Part shown: positions 22,440-32,813 of the stretch, piece by piece
Numbering within the stretch: the first letter of the stretch is position 1
Layout: every line of letters starts with the position of its first letter
From: Amorphophallus konjac
Lineage: Eukaryota > Streptophyta > Magnoliopsida > Alismatales > Araceae
NCBI GenBank assembly: GCA_022559845.1
Contig: CM040124.1
Location: 71,509,491 to 71,573,490 of the forward strand
Length of the DNA: 64,000 bases
Reading direction: 5' to 3'
Made by a program: the position numbers and the translations under genes
Notes under the pieces: generated by a model
Seen by the model: only the letters and a program-made list of their open reading frames with translations
The model's database searches: none
Told to the model about the DNA's origin: nothing

Positions 22440-22994
22440 CTAGGCCGGCATGGGGAGGAATAAAAGAACCTCCGTGGTGACATGACCCACGGTGCACACG
22501 AAGGTAATTGATCCCAAAGCGGGATGCGTGAAGCCATGACTTTTGGGTCGGTCGAAGCCTGGGGCCAACATGTATGTCAACTTCAACTGCCAGTCTAATC
22601 CCTTAATAAGGTCTTCCAATGTATCAACATGGTGACAAGACCGGAACGTTGTGTGGAATGAGTTGACGAGCATTACTTGTAGTGCAGGGTCCATGGATGG
22701 GTTGCAAGGTGCTTTAGGGACCAAGTCATTCTTAAGCCAGCTAAGTAGTGGCTCTTCGATGATTAGCTCACCCTTTAGTAGTAAGTATGGTTCGGGATGA
22801 GGTTCGAAGGGTGAAGGTTTAGTTAAAACATCTCCCTCGGATGGGGAGAGGACGTCCTCTATGATGGTGAGAGGACCTGGGGACTCCGTAGGTGGCACCA
22901 GGTTGAGACTACCGGCTACGACTTCATTAGGCTCGGGCAGGAGTCCGTCAATATGGGCACACATCCAATCCACCCAATCTGAAAAGATTTTCAA
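22440..22994 (-). CDS. Unrecognised 184-residue ORF in element T
   Basis: An intact frame from an ATG at 22994 to 22440, in the same frame as the gag-like segment upstream (23450-23049) but separated by a stop. It is rich in Pro, Glu and Leu (HIDGLLPEPNEVVAGS; LEDLIKGLDWQLKLTYML). I do not recognise a family. It replaces the region where protease and RT would be expected. It could be a diverged linker, an acquired sequence or a chance frame. Confidence 0.35.
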   Translation of the reverse strand: MKIFSDWVDWMCAHIDGLLPEPNEVVAGSLNLVPPTESPGPLTIIEDVLSPSEGDVLTKPSPFEPHPEPYLLLKGELIIEEPLLSWLKNDLVPKAPCNPSMDPALQVMLVNSFHTTFRSCHHVDTLEDLIKGLDWQLKLTYMLAPGFDRPKSHGFTHPALGSITFVCTVGHVTTEVLLFLPMPA

Positions 22995-23048
22995 GAGTTT
23001 GGAAAATGTGGGGCTTGGAGTTGGGGCATTGTGGTGGTTTTGCTCAGA

Positions 23049-23450
23049 TTAAATCGGCCTAGTCTTGGGTCGAGGCTCATTCATGTGCGGGGCTCTTTGC
23101 CTCCGACTATGACCCACTTGGTTGTAGGTGACTGGGTGGGGTTGGTTGGAGGTGACTGGGTGGGGCAGGTAGATTCTTCCAAGCTCGCCATTCATTTGGC
23201 ACCATGACTCGATGGGCCTTTCTCTCCAAATGTCTCTCATGCGTTCAGTGTTTTTCCATTTCTCGGCAGCTTTATGGAAAAGCCTCTCTTTGGCAAAACT
23301 GACCTCCATGGCTCCGGACATAGAGTAACACTCGAAATATTTGTCCTTGGCGGCTTCCCAATGTAGGTAGTCGCTCGGGACATTGGAGCCATAAAAGTCC
23401 GAGACTTCGGGCCTACGGAAGTAGAGGGGATGGTTGCTAAGACCATGGGT
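23049..23450 (-). pseudogene. T gag remnant
   Basis: The frame contains FYGSNVPSDYLHWEAAKDKY, resembling the FxG...YLxWE start of plant gypsy gag, then RDIWRERPIESWCQMNGELG and RIYLP, resembling the IxxWxxMxxxLRxxFLP motif. It is followed by a short His/Pro-rich stretch and a stop. The gag is shorter than usual and has no zinc knuckle in view. Confidence 0.55.
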
Positions 23451-23731
23451 ACTACGCCACCATTCATATGGCCTAGGTTACTGGGAATCCATGGGAAACG
23501 GGGGAGCTATAGGATGGCCATGAGATGGAGCTAAATGTAATTTGATTGAGACACTTAATGCAAGACTACACCAATATCCAGTATGTGGCGGAAATAGGAT
23601 CCGAAGATCGAACTCACGCAAGTGTGCTACCTTCCCAATAGGCATAACCTATGGTTCCTGGAACACCTTTTAATATACCAGGTATCAGAATGAAATGCAC
23701 ACCTAAGACAAAACTACCCTAGACTAAACAT
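23451..23731 (-). other. T leader, no gene seen
   Basis: Non-coding between the primer site and the gag-like segment. Nothing further supported. Confidence 0.5.
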
Positions 23732-23744
23732 GGCTCTGATACCA
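23732..23744 (-). other. T primer binding site, tRNA-iMet
   Basis: The element strand reads TGGTATCAGAGCC, three bases inside the LTR end (CCGCATCA). Confidence 0.88.
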
Positions 23745-23747
23745 ATT

Positions 23748-25463
23748 TGATGCGGAACGGCGAGTGACTCGATACCGATTGGATGCGAACCTGAGACTCT
23801 AGGTGACGACACGACACGACCAGCAACGATGCGACCAATGCGACACCAATAGAGTTCCAAAAGAGGAGGATATGTCCTCAACAAGAGACATGAGCTCGCG
23901 GACGTCCCTAAGTGAGGGAAACGTGTGGATCTGCACGGTTGAGAAATCAGTAATGAGTCAGGGTGGTCAACACTCTTTCGTGCCCAGATCGGGTCACGAA
24001 ATGGGTCACGTACACGCTCTCACAGCGGTGATATTATTTGATCGGGCTAGATATCCTATTACTCAAACAGCGGCAAATAAACACATACGAGATAAGCAAA
24101 TGCCGAGAGAGATAGAGACGATACCTCTACGCTCCAGGCGTGGGGAAGATGATCCCAGCCAAGATCCATAACTCCCGATACAGTAAATATAAATAATTAC
24201 AGCAATGAATTTTACGGCCCACTCCATGTAGGGAGGTAAAGGGCTACAATAGTGACCCGAGAGTACTGAACTCGGGTTGACGGGCAGCAAGCCAGAAGGG
24301 TTTTCGGGCCAGAGGTGGGCTGCTGGTCTGACTCGGCACTCTTCAAACTCGCTAGACAACAAGCGTGAGCGGTTTGTGGGATGATGACTTCCAGTCATCT
24401 TTTGGCTTAGGTGGTTGGCTGGGACATTGATGCAAGGTTCCTCTTCGATTCCTGAAGTCAGCGGCGGCTGAATCGCAGCTGGCGTATTTTTGGAAGAATT
24501 AATCGGTGGACTACTCTTGCTGGCCTGTCATGGGACAGATCTGTGCGCTTCCACAAAAATGGTCACCATGCCCAGATCCGGTGTCGGATTGGGACGAAAC
24601 TAGCGCCATTGCGAACGGCACTCAGAGAGCTTCAACATATGTGAATTTCATTTCCGTCCAACGATCGGACTTGGAATGAGAAACTCTTCACCACCGTAGT
24701 TGTTTCTGGCCCGGAATACAGATCAAGCGGGACAGATATGGTGATGCCTGACTATGGACCGAAGGAAAATTGGTGGATCTGAGCCTTGGAGAATTTATGG
24801 GTGAGAGAAGGGGATGTGAGGGACATGCACAATTGTTTTGGTAATTTTCTGAGATGGTTTAAGGGGTGTGAAAATTCTTGGAACAGGTTGCTATCTCACA
24901 GATCTACAGAAAGGTAGACTGCAAGGGGTGGAAAGAATTAACTAGGAGGAGGGGCAAATGGGGGCTGATTGAGGTGAAAATTAAACTGGAAGAAGGGGGA
25001 AACACAGGGAACAAAACCTCAAAACCTCAGCTCAATCAGATGGTTGGATCGAGAGATACAGTCTCTTCTTGAAGCTTCTATTCTACAGGTCGCAGGTCTG
25101 GACAGTAGGCCGGAGATTGGGTTGTGGCAGGTCGTTGGCTGCTCCGATGGTGGCGGCGACGGCGGTGGCTGGGAATCACTCCGAGATTTGGGGCATCACA
25201 CCCATATCTGATGTAATCTCTACTGCAAGGGAGGAAGAGAGGGAAGAGAGAGGGGTGCCCAAGGCTTCTCACACAATTTTCTCAAATTTTAATCAATAAT
25301 TCTATCAAAATAATGAATATACGACTTTTATATGAAAGCCCTAAATAAATAACCTCAACTAACCTCAGATCTAGGGTTAGGGAGGGGCAATTAGGGGATA
25401 CGAAATTTCTTCTCCCATATGGTCAATATAATACAAACATAAAAAAATGGGTAAAGAAAGGGG
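23748..25463 (-). repeat. T 5' LTR, inner part
   Basis: It matches the 3' LTR from 24321 upward, and carries the LTR end missing there (24320-23748). It is interrupted at 25463/25464 by L, with AGGGG (25459-25463) as the left copy of the target duplication. Confidence 0.86.
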
Positions 25464-25754
25464 TGTTGTGCCCCTGTGGTTTTGATGATGGTTTTGATGA
25501 TTTGTTGTTGATGTGAGTTAATCAAATGTTCAGTCATCTTGCTGCTCAGTTTAGATGAACATATTTGATGTTCAGTCATGCTACATGTTAAACTGATGCA
25601 TAAAGCATTCATTGCTGTGGTTTTGATGATTGATTTGGTTTTGATGGTTGGTGTTTGTTGTTAATCACTGTGAGTCATTTTTGTTGTGTAAGTCATTGCA
25701 TTTGAAGTTCAGACTGTTATCTGCTGCATAAAGTATTCATATGCATTTACAAAG

Positions 25755-26150
25755 TCTATACATTGATTGGCAGTAAGTCTGTACATTGAGCGTCTCTTAG
25801 AAGTCCATACAGTGTATTGCATTGGCTAAGTGTATACACTGTCAGTCTCATTTAGCGTCTGATGACAAAGTCTGTACAGCGCATCACTCACGTTGGAAGT
25901 CTATACATTGGCGTTGGTCATCCAAGTCTATACATCACTTGGCGCTCACAAAGCCTGCACATCCTGTTCAGTGAAGTGTGTACATTGCAAAGCATGTTAC
26001 GTCAACACGTCAAGTCTGTACATCCACAGTTAAACTTGAAGTCTGCACACTAGTCTTCACTGTCAAGTCTGCACATTGGTCTTCGATTTCAATGTCCATA
26101 CATTGGACTGTTCTTCAAAGTCTGTACATCAGACTGCACATCATCTTCGT
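25755..26150 (+). repeat. AAGTCTRTACATT array in the L 5' LTR
   Basis: About 14 copies spaced 20-45 bp apart, same motif and orientation as in S1. A second copy of the array is at about 33100-33490 in the 3' LTR. Confidence 0.88.
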
Positions 26151-27165
26151 GTTGTTTCTGTATTTGAGTCTTCGTGTTGTTTCCCCTCACTAACACGAAA
26201 AGATCTCGTGTCGTCTGAGCTTACAACACTTCGTGTTGAATTCTATGCCTAACAGGAAATCTGCTATGAGGTAGTACATTGTATGTCCGTACGGTTTCTG
26301 TCATACTTCGTGTTGTTTATGTTTACTGTCCTTCAGGTCGTGTGTCTGTGTTGGTTCTACTATATTTCGTGTCGTCTCCTTTGTTTTAAGTTGTTCATCT
26401 CGTGTCAATTTCGTTTGTTTTGAAACCACACCTCGTGTCGGTTTCTGTGTTGATCTTCGTGATGTGTCCTTGTCTTTCGTATTATTTCAGTAGTTATGTC
26501 TTCGTGTTGAGTTTATGAACTTCGTGTCATTTTCGCTGTCTTCATGCTGTTTTCCTCTTTAGACTCAGTGTCCTTTTTCGCCTTAACCACACTTCGTGTC
26601 GGTTTCTATTTTTCATCCTTGAGTTGCTGTCACCTCGTGTCATTTTTATTCCACTGCGTGCAGAACATTGCAGCACCTCGTGTTGCTTTCTCTGCCACTT
26701 CGTGTTGGTTTCTGTTTGTGTCTTCGTGTCTCCGTGTTGTTTTTATCTTCGTGTCTTCGTGTTGTTTTCTTTCTACCTCGTGTCGTTTTCTTCTCACCTC
26801 GTGCCGTTCTTATCTGACCTCGTGTCATCTTCCTTGTTGTATTAGCCTTGGTACCTCGTATCGTTCTATTTTCTATCTCGTTCTGTTTTCTGTACCACCC
26901 CGTGTTACCCTTAGGTCTTTGTTTTTTGTATTCATGTCTTCGTGTTTCTCTTGTGTTTATGTCCTCGTGTTGTTTCCTTCTAACTTCGTACTGTTCCCAT
27001 ATGAACCTCGTGTTGTTCTCTTGTAATGTTTACTTTTCTCACCGCTGTATTTCGTGTCGTTCTCTTCGTTGTGTCTGTTCTGTCACAGTGTATCTCGTGT
27101 TGTTCTTTCCTTGTTTCGTGTTGTAGTCACCATATCTATCTCGTGTCATTCCCAGTACAGTCCAT
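26148..27165 (+). repeat. YTCGTGTYGTTT array in the L 5' LTR
   Basis: Roughly 40 copies of TTCGTGT or CTCGTGT followed by YG and pyrimidine-rich sequence, spaced about 15-35 bp apart. Long open frames on both strands here are products of this repetition. The matching array in the 3' LTR is about 33498-34490 and lacks one 25-bp stretch. Confidence 0.88.
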
Positions 27166-27367
27166 ACCTCATGCAGCTTTAGTTCCTGTAGCCCTCAGTT
27201 TTAATGGGTTGTAATCTTATTACAGGTCCGAGGAAGAACATTCCACACTCCTGAGCTGCACGTGATCCGAGACAAGAGGAACCAATCTGATAAAGACACG
27301 TGGCAGGAAGATTTTGGAAATGTGGGAGGCACACGCGTTTTGTGCCCTATCCACCTGCTGTTGCTGC

Positions 27368-27375
27368 TATAAATA
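27368..27375 (+). promoter_or_regulatory. TATA box of the L 5' LTR
   Basis: TATAAATA, located after both motif arrays and before the hairpin chain; the copy in the 3' LTR is 34693-34700. Confidence 0.75.
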
Positions 27376-27779
27376 GAACCTTTCGTCCTCAGATGAAGGT
27401 GATCGAGTTGGCAAGAAGAAAAGCTCATACAGAGAGCCCCGATCCAGAAAAAGGAAGAGAAGAAAGAATGAAGAAGAAGAAGAGCAGAAGGAGAAGAAGA
27501 GAAAGAGAGAGATAGAAGTGTGAGCCGAAGAGAATAGGGGAGCAGAGATCGAGAGAGTGAAAGAGAAGAAGAAGGAGAGAAGTGAAGAGGAAGAAAAACT
27601 TACCTGAAGATCTGTCTACTGGACCGTGGATCAAATCCAGGCCAGCCAGCTCCTGCGAGAGCCACATTTGGTTTTATCTTTTCAGCTTTCTGTTGCTGGT
27701 TTCATTTTTCTTTTGATCTATTTACTTGCTGTTTTTTCGATACTCTGTAGAGAGGTCGGGTTTCCTCCTGTTTGTTCAG

Positions 27780-28230
27780 GAGAAGGGAGATTGATATCTC
27801 CGGTTGCAAATAGCTGGGTGCTACTTGTGGGTTCCCTCCGGTTTGGAGGAAGGGAGATCTGATCTCCGGTTCTGGGCTTGTGGATTGCAAGTCCAGGGGT
27901 CCCTCCTGGTCTGGAGGAAGAGAGGTCTTCGACCTCTGGTTTGCTGGTGACTGGAAGTCACCGGTTGGTTCCCTCCAGTTTTGGAGGTAGGGAGGATTGG
28001 TCCTCCAGTTCTAGTCTTGTGGGTTGCAAGACTAGGTGTACCCTCCGGTCTGGAGGAAGAGAGACTTGCGTCTCTGGTTTGCTAGTGACTGGTGTCACTA
28101 GTGGTTCCCTCCGGTTGGGAGGAAGAGGGGAGGTTGTTCCCCTGGTCAAGCTGTGTGGCAGCACCTGTTGCAGACTGAGTCTGCGGTTTCTAGCGTGAGC
28201 TAGTGGAAGCCACACTCGGGTTGAGTGTGG
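27780..28230 (+). other. Chain of about 19 small hairpins in the L LTR leader
   Basis: Consecutive perfect inverted repeats include GGAGAT-TGAT-ATCTCC, CCTCC-GGTTT-GGAGG, GAGAT-CTG-ATCTC, GAGGTC-TTC-GACCTC, GTGACT-GGA-AGTCAC, AGGA-TTGG-TCCT, GAGAC-TTGC-GTCTC, AGTGAC-TGGT-GTCACT, GGGGA-GGTTGT-TCCCC, CAGACT-GA-GTCTG, CTAGC-GTGA-GCTAG and CCACACTC-GGGTT-GAGTGTGG. They are nearly contiguous. The 3' LTR repeats the chain at about 35105-35555. Confidence 0.8.
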
Positions 28231-28261
28231 GGTGGATGTAGGTCTGCTGGACCGAACCACC
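28231..28261 (+). ncRNA. Conserved two-helix LTR box, L 5' LTR copy
   Basis: GGTGG, ATGTA, GGTC, loop TGCTG, GACC, GAA, CCACC. The outer stem and internal loop match S1 and S2; the inner stem differs. It directly follows the last hairpin of the chain. Confidence 0.65.
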
Positions 28262-28574
28262 TAAAAATCTATTGTGCAGTGGTGTGATTGTCTTTTTGTG
28301 CTTCCGCTAGGTGATTGTATAAGGGCGCTCCTTGTGTTTGCCTTCTGGTTGAGCAGAAGAGTTAATTAGTTTTCAAATTAACTAAATCTGTCTGGTTAGC
28401 CCCCTAGTGACCTCACTTTGTGTTTGGTTGTTTCACTACTGCCATTCTGCCTTCAAGTATATTTGGTTTGCGAACGAGCATTTACAGTAAGCGAAATTTT
28501 AACTGGGCGAAAATGTTTTTAAGAGGAAATATTCATTCACCCCCGCTCTGAATACTTGCACCGATCCTAACAGT

Positions 28575-28586
28575 TGGTATCAGAGC
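28575..28586 (+). other. L primer binding site, tRNA-iMet
   Basis: TGGTATCAGAGC, two bases inside the LTR end at 28572. Confidence 0.95.
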
Positions 28587-28695
28587 AGGTTCTGCATACA
28601 AGGTCCAGCGACCTGCAGATTCGATCTTGCAGTTTTCGGTGCTAATTTGTTCTTAGTGCATCAATATTCTTGTTGCATTAATCTGTTGTGTTCTC

Positions 28696-30591
28696 ATGGC
28701 TCATCCTCCACTATTCAGCAGTTCAAATATTAAATTCTGGCTATATCGAATGCACAAGCATGTTAACTCTATTAATCCACAATTATGGAAGATTATCTCT
28801 CACAGTCCACATGAACTTCCTAAGGATAAGTCCAAGTGGACTCATGTTCACAAATTGAAAAATGATGATAATGTGAGAGCTCTAAATTTAATGAAGGCTG
28901 CAATCGGTTCTGATGATTTTTCCTCCTTCTCAGATTGTAGCACTGCAAAGGAAATGTTTGATAGAGTGACTACAACACACGTGGAACAGGGAGAAGAATG
29001 TCTCATGGCAAGAAGGAGTGATCAGTCAGATGAGTCCTCATCCCAGGTAATCTCTGAGACCGAGGATATTAGCCATGATGAGTTAGTTGCCATGCATGAG
29101 CATCTTCTAGATAAATATGAAAGAGTCAAATCAGGAAAGAGAAAATTAAGAAAAGAGAAAAATGCTGAAATCACATGTCTAAAGGCTGAAAATGAAAATC
29201 TAAAATCTAAATTGAAGGAATTGATTGAAGAATTACATTCTGATGATAACGTACAGGAAAACTTAATCACTTCCTTGAAAGAAGAAAATGATTCTCTGCT
29301 GACTCAGAAGAAGGAAATTGAGAAATTAAAAGATAAGCTGATTGAAGAAAATGTCTACTTGAAAGATCAAAATAAAAAGCTAATGGTTCTTAATACTGTC
29401 TTCTCTGAAAAATGGTTGTCAATTGAAAAAGGAAAAACTGTTGTAAGGGGAAATGAGAACAACATTGAAATAATGGTTCAACAAGAAAATGAAACTCTGA
29501 AGAACCTGAATGATGCTTTGCAACAACAGCTGATTGTTTGTGAATCTGAGCTATCCAAGTATGAAGTGAGTATTGCTTCATTGAATTCTGAGATTGAAGA
29601 TCTGAAAAATTCTTTGTCAAAATTTGTCAAAGGAAAAGACAATTTGAATAAGCTGCTTGGTTCTAAAGTGAATTTTCAGAAAGAATGACTTGGGTATGTG
29701 CATGCTAATAAGAAAGTAAATGAAAAGAAGAAGTCAACTGTATTCGTGAAAAGCTCTGAACAAGCTAATCAATCTAATTCTTCTATTTTTCAATTCACTG
29801 CAAAGAAGGCTGAAAATTCAGATAAGAAACAGAAAAAGATTCAAAAACAAAAGAAAAATGCTGATTTGAATAAATCCAAATATGTTTCTGATTTACATGT
29901 GCATGCTGCTCACTGCTCACACACACATTCACACTCTCATGAGAATATCAATCTTGTCAAACGAGTGAATGTAAATAAAAAGGCTATAACATGTCACTAT
30001 TGTGGGAAAGTTGGCCATATTATGCATAACTGTATAGCATTGACAAAAGATGAAAGAAATGCTGTTAGAAAGTATCCTAGAAAACATCTTAGGAAACATT
30101 CCACTGATCAGGAAAAGAAAATTCAATGCTATTGTTGTGGGAAGTTTGGTCACATTGCTGCCTTCTGCTGGCATGCTCATGGAAAGAAAACTAACTCTGG
30201 ATTTGTTAATTTCCCTGTTAATAAAAGCATCATTGATGGAAAGAAGTTTGGTTCTAGAAGCAAATACACTGTATGTTTTGAATGTGGAAAGCCAGGTCAC
30301 AGAGCTGTTAACTGTTGGCTGGCCGGTTATGAAAAAAAAAAATTTTATGTCAATAACAGAATTAATCATGTTCACTCACACCATGTTCACGCCAATGCTG
30401 ATGTATACAAGGAAAACATGAAATCTGTTATCTCTTGTTATCATTGTGGGCAGGTAGGGCATTCCATGTATAATTGTCATATCATGTGTTGTGATGATAA
30501 ACATGTGAAAAATCTGTTGAGAAAACCTGCTAGGAGTGTCACTGCCAAACCAGGACCCAAGGTTTCTTGGGTACCTGTTACATCAAAATGA
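28696..30591 (+). pseudogene. L gag: UBN2 start, coiled coil, four zinc knuckles; one in-frame TGA
   Basis: One frame of 632 codons from ATG 28696 to TGA 30589-30591, with a TGA at 29686-29688. The N-terminus is copia gag (FWLYRMHKHVNS; KEMFDRVTTTHV), but it passes straight to CLMARRSDQSDESS, normally found after the gag core, so the central UBN2 part seems deleted. A long Glu/Lys/Asn coiled coil (about residues 130-325) follows. After the TGA come four CCHC knuckles (CHYCGKVGHIMHNC near 29992, CYCCGKFGHIAAFC near 30128, CFECGKPGHRAVNC near 30274, CYHCGQVGHSMYNC near 30437). The TGA could be a CGA-to-TGA mutation or a leaky stop (TGA CTT); the downstream frame is otherwise intact. Confidence 0.8.
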
Positions 30592-32799
30592 TGTATCTGC
30601 TACAGGTGTGCCTTGGAAGCTGAGGAATAAAAGGGGGTAATGATCCAAGGTACTCAAGAATGAAAACCCCATTCCCACACTGTTCAGGTAATCTCTCTGC
30701 ATTTCCCATTTTGAAACTTATTGCATATCTGGTTTGATGTATTCTTGCATATTCATTCATCATCTGCCAGTTGCATTATTTTCTGATCATGCACTCTGAA
30801 ATTTCTGAAAATCTGAACTGAATGTGAATGCTGTTTGAAAACTGTCTGTTGAATAATTCATTGAAAACCTGAATTGCATATAGGACTGTTGAGTTTACCT
30901 TGTTATTCATGACCTCGATGGTATATCAAATGGTAAGCTACCAAAAGGCAGGGAAATCTGTCCGGAGGTCCTTACTATGTGAGAGCTGGTCTTTTAGACC
31001 AAGTGCTCCGCCTAGTACCATGGGTCATGTTGCTTGATAGGGCAGTCTGAATGTGCATGTATCATTTGGAATCATATGTTCAATTTTCAGTGCAAGCATT
31101 GCATGTTTTCAGGGGGAGTCACTTGCATATCCTTGCATAACAATTCAATGTTGAGTCTTTGCATGTCCCTGCATGCATATAGTGCATTGCATCTCCCTGT
31201 ATTGAAAATGCCAAAAAGAGAGTTTGAATGCATATTGTGAGGGGGAGTCATTGCAATTGTATAAAGGTTGTCAAATGCATACATGGGTCAGAACTCATTA
31301 CATATCCTCTCTTACTGATTTTGTTGACAAGCCTTGATCATAATTTGAAAACACTAAGCTACAAAATCTCTCCTATCAATTGGTAACAATTGGTATCGCT
31401 TGGCTTCAGAATTCTATCAGTCTTTCATGAAGATTTCAATGGGCTATCTCGATCATAAATCTGAAAATTTTGAACCAGAAATCTTCTATTATACATTTTT
31501 ATGAATGACTAAAATAACTCATGTGGTTTAAGTTTAATGTATTCAATGAGTTTGACTTTAAAATCTCTTAAAAATATCTGAAACATGTTTAATAAACCTT
31601 AACCAGCTGTTTCATGCTGAATCTTGAAAACTTCTGAAATCTGCATTATTGAATTCATGGCTTCAATTGGTTAAGTACATGAAATTATTATTGACTTGAA
31701 GCAAAGGAATTTGTCTGTTTTGTCTAAAGGGTAATTGTTGTCAGAGCAATGACTTTGATCACTGAGAAACCATGTCCAAAGGACTATGTCATGAGGTGTC
31801 TTAGTCAACTCTGCAGAATACATTATATTGAAAATTCAGGCAGAGCAATGGCATGCACACTGAGAAATACAACTCACTCATCAAGAAATGATTTGGAGTG
31901 CATCATGATGTGTAAATGCTATCTCTGTTCATACAGAGCTTGACAGTTAGTCACACTAAGTGCTTAGGGATATTGGCCTCTAATCAAGGTATATCCTCTA
32001 GCTACAAGGTGTGAACTGAACTAGAGTGCTCGTAAAATTGTAGCAAGAAAATTATTCAAAAGATTGAAATATCTGAATATTGATGCTAAAATCAAATTGC
32101 TACAACCCTAGACAAAATAATATGACTTCATAATTGCTTGATCTCAATACTAGTGCATGTAATTCTGAAAGAAGTCAATAGATTTGATTGTGTAAGACAA
32201 AGGGAGGATAATCAAGATAAATATGAGGGCTTGGTTCTTTTTTATTAAAACATGGCTTTCGATATCAATACAGAATTTTATTGATAAACTCTGCATACAT
32301 CATGTTTAAACCATGCTATTCAAATAAATGTCATTCATAAGCCCTTATGATAGAAGACTTTGAAAACTTATGCTTTAGATTTATGAGATTGATATCTCTT
32401 TGAAAATCTGACTAAATTTCTTGTGTTTGGAGCATCCTTGCAAAATCTGTCTGGCTGAATTTCTTCTGCTCATGTTATTGGTTCACTAAATTGAACTTCT
32501 CCTTGTTTGCCCCTGTGGTCTCCTTCTCATTCATCTCATAAGATTCCACTTATTGAGGGGGAGATTCCATGTCTTGCAGCAATTTCAAATCAATTGGCAT
32601 CTATTCAGGGGGAGCATTCCTTGTCACACTGTATCATGTTCTTGCAAGGGGGAGGAATTGACTGAACTTTTTACACCTGCTTTAATTTCTCAAATTATTT
32701 TCTTTTTGATGAAGTCAAAGGGGGAGAATAATTTGAGTCTTCAGCAGATTGCCTCACATCATCAGAATGACTCAATGTATTGAAAGTGTTGCCATCATC
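30592..32799 (+). other. L non-coding 3' internal region with repeated polypurine tracts
   Basis: No coding frame of note in 2.2 kb. GGGGGAG tracts occur near 31112, 31242, 32557, 32609, 32647 and 32719, ahead of the primary tract at 32800. Multiple polypurine tracts are reported for Sireviruses. The rest is AT-rich. Confidence 0.7.
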
Positions 32800-32813
32800 A
32801 AAAGGGGGGAGAT
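32800..32813 (+). other. L primary polypurine tract
   Basis: AAAAGGGGGGAGAT-like tract directly abutting the 3' LTR start at 32814. Confidence 0.88.

Larger units (their letters stand above)
25464..28572 (+). repeat. L 5' LTR, 3.1 kb
   Basis: From TGTTGTGCCCCTG to ...ATCCTAACA. In order: AAGTCTRTACATT array (25755-26150), CTTCGTGTYGTTT array (26148-27165), TATA box (27368-27375), hairpin chain (27780-28230), two-helix box (28231-28261) and the U5 end. Confidence 0.95.

Noticed and set aside
26544..27214. Cys/Val/Phe-rich open frames in the L LTR that look like membrane proteins
   Set aside because: They come from the TTCGTGT array; the second LTR has the same frames, and they lie upstream of the LTR TATA box.
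28575..28586. Initiator-Met tRNA-like sequence as a tRNA gene fragment
   Set aside because: It is a 12-base primer binding site at the LTR boundary; no tRNA fold is present. The same holds for the sites in S1 and T.
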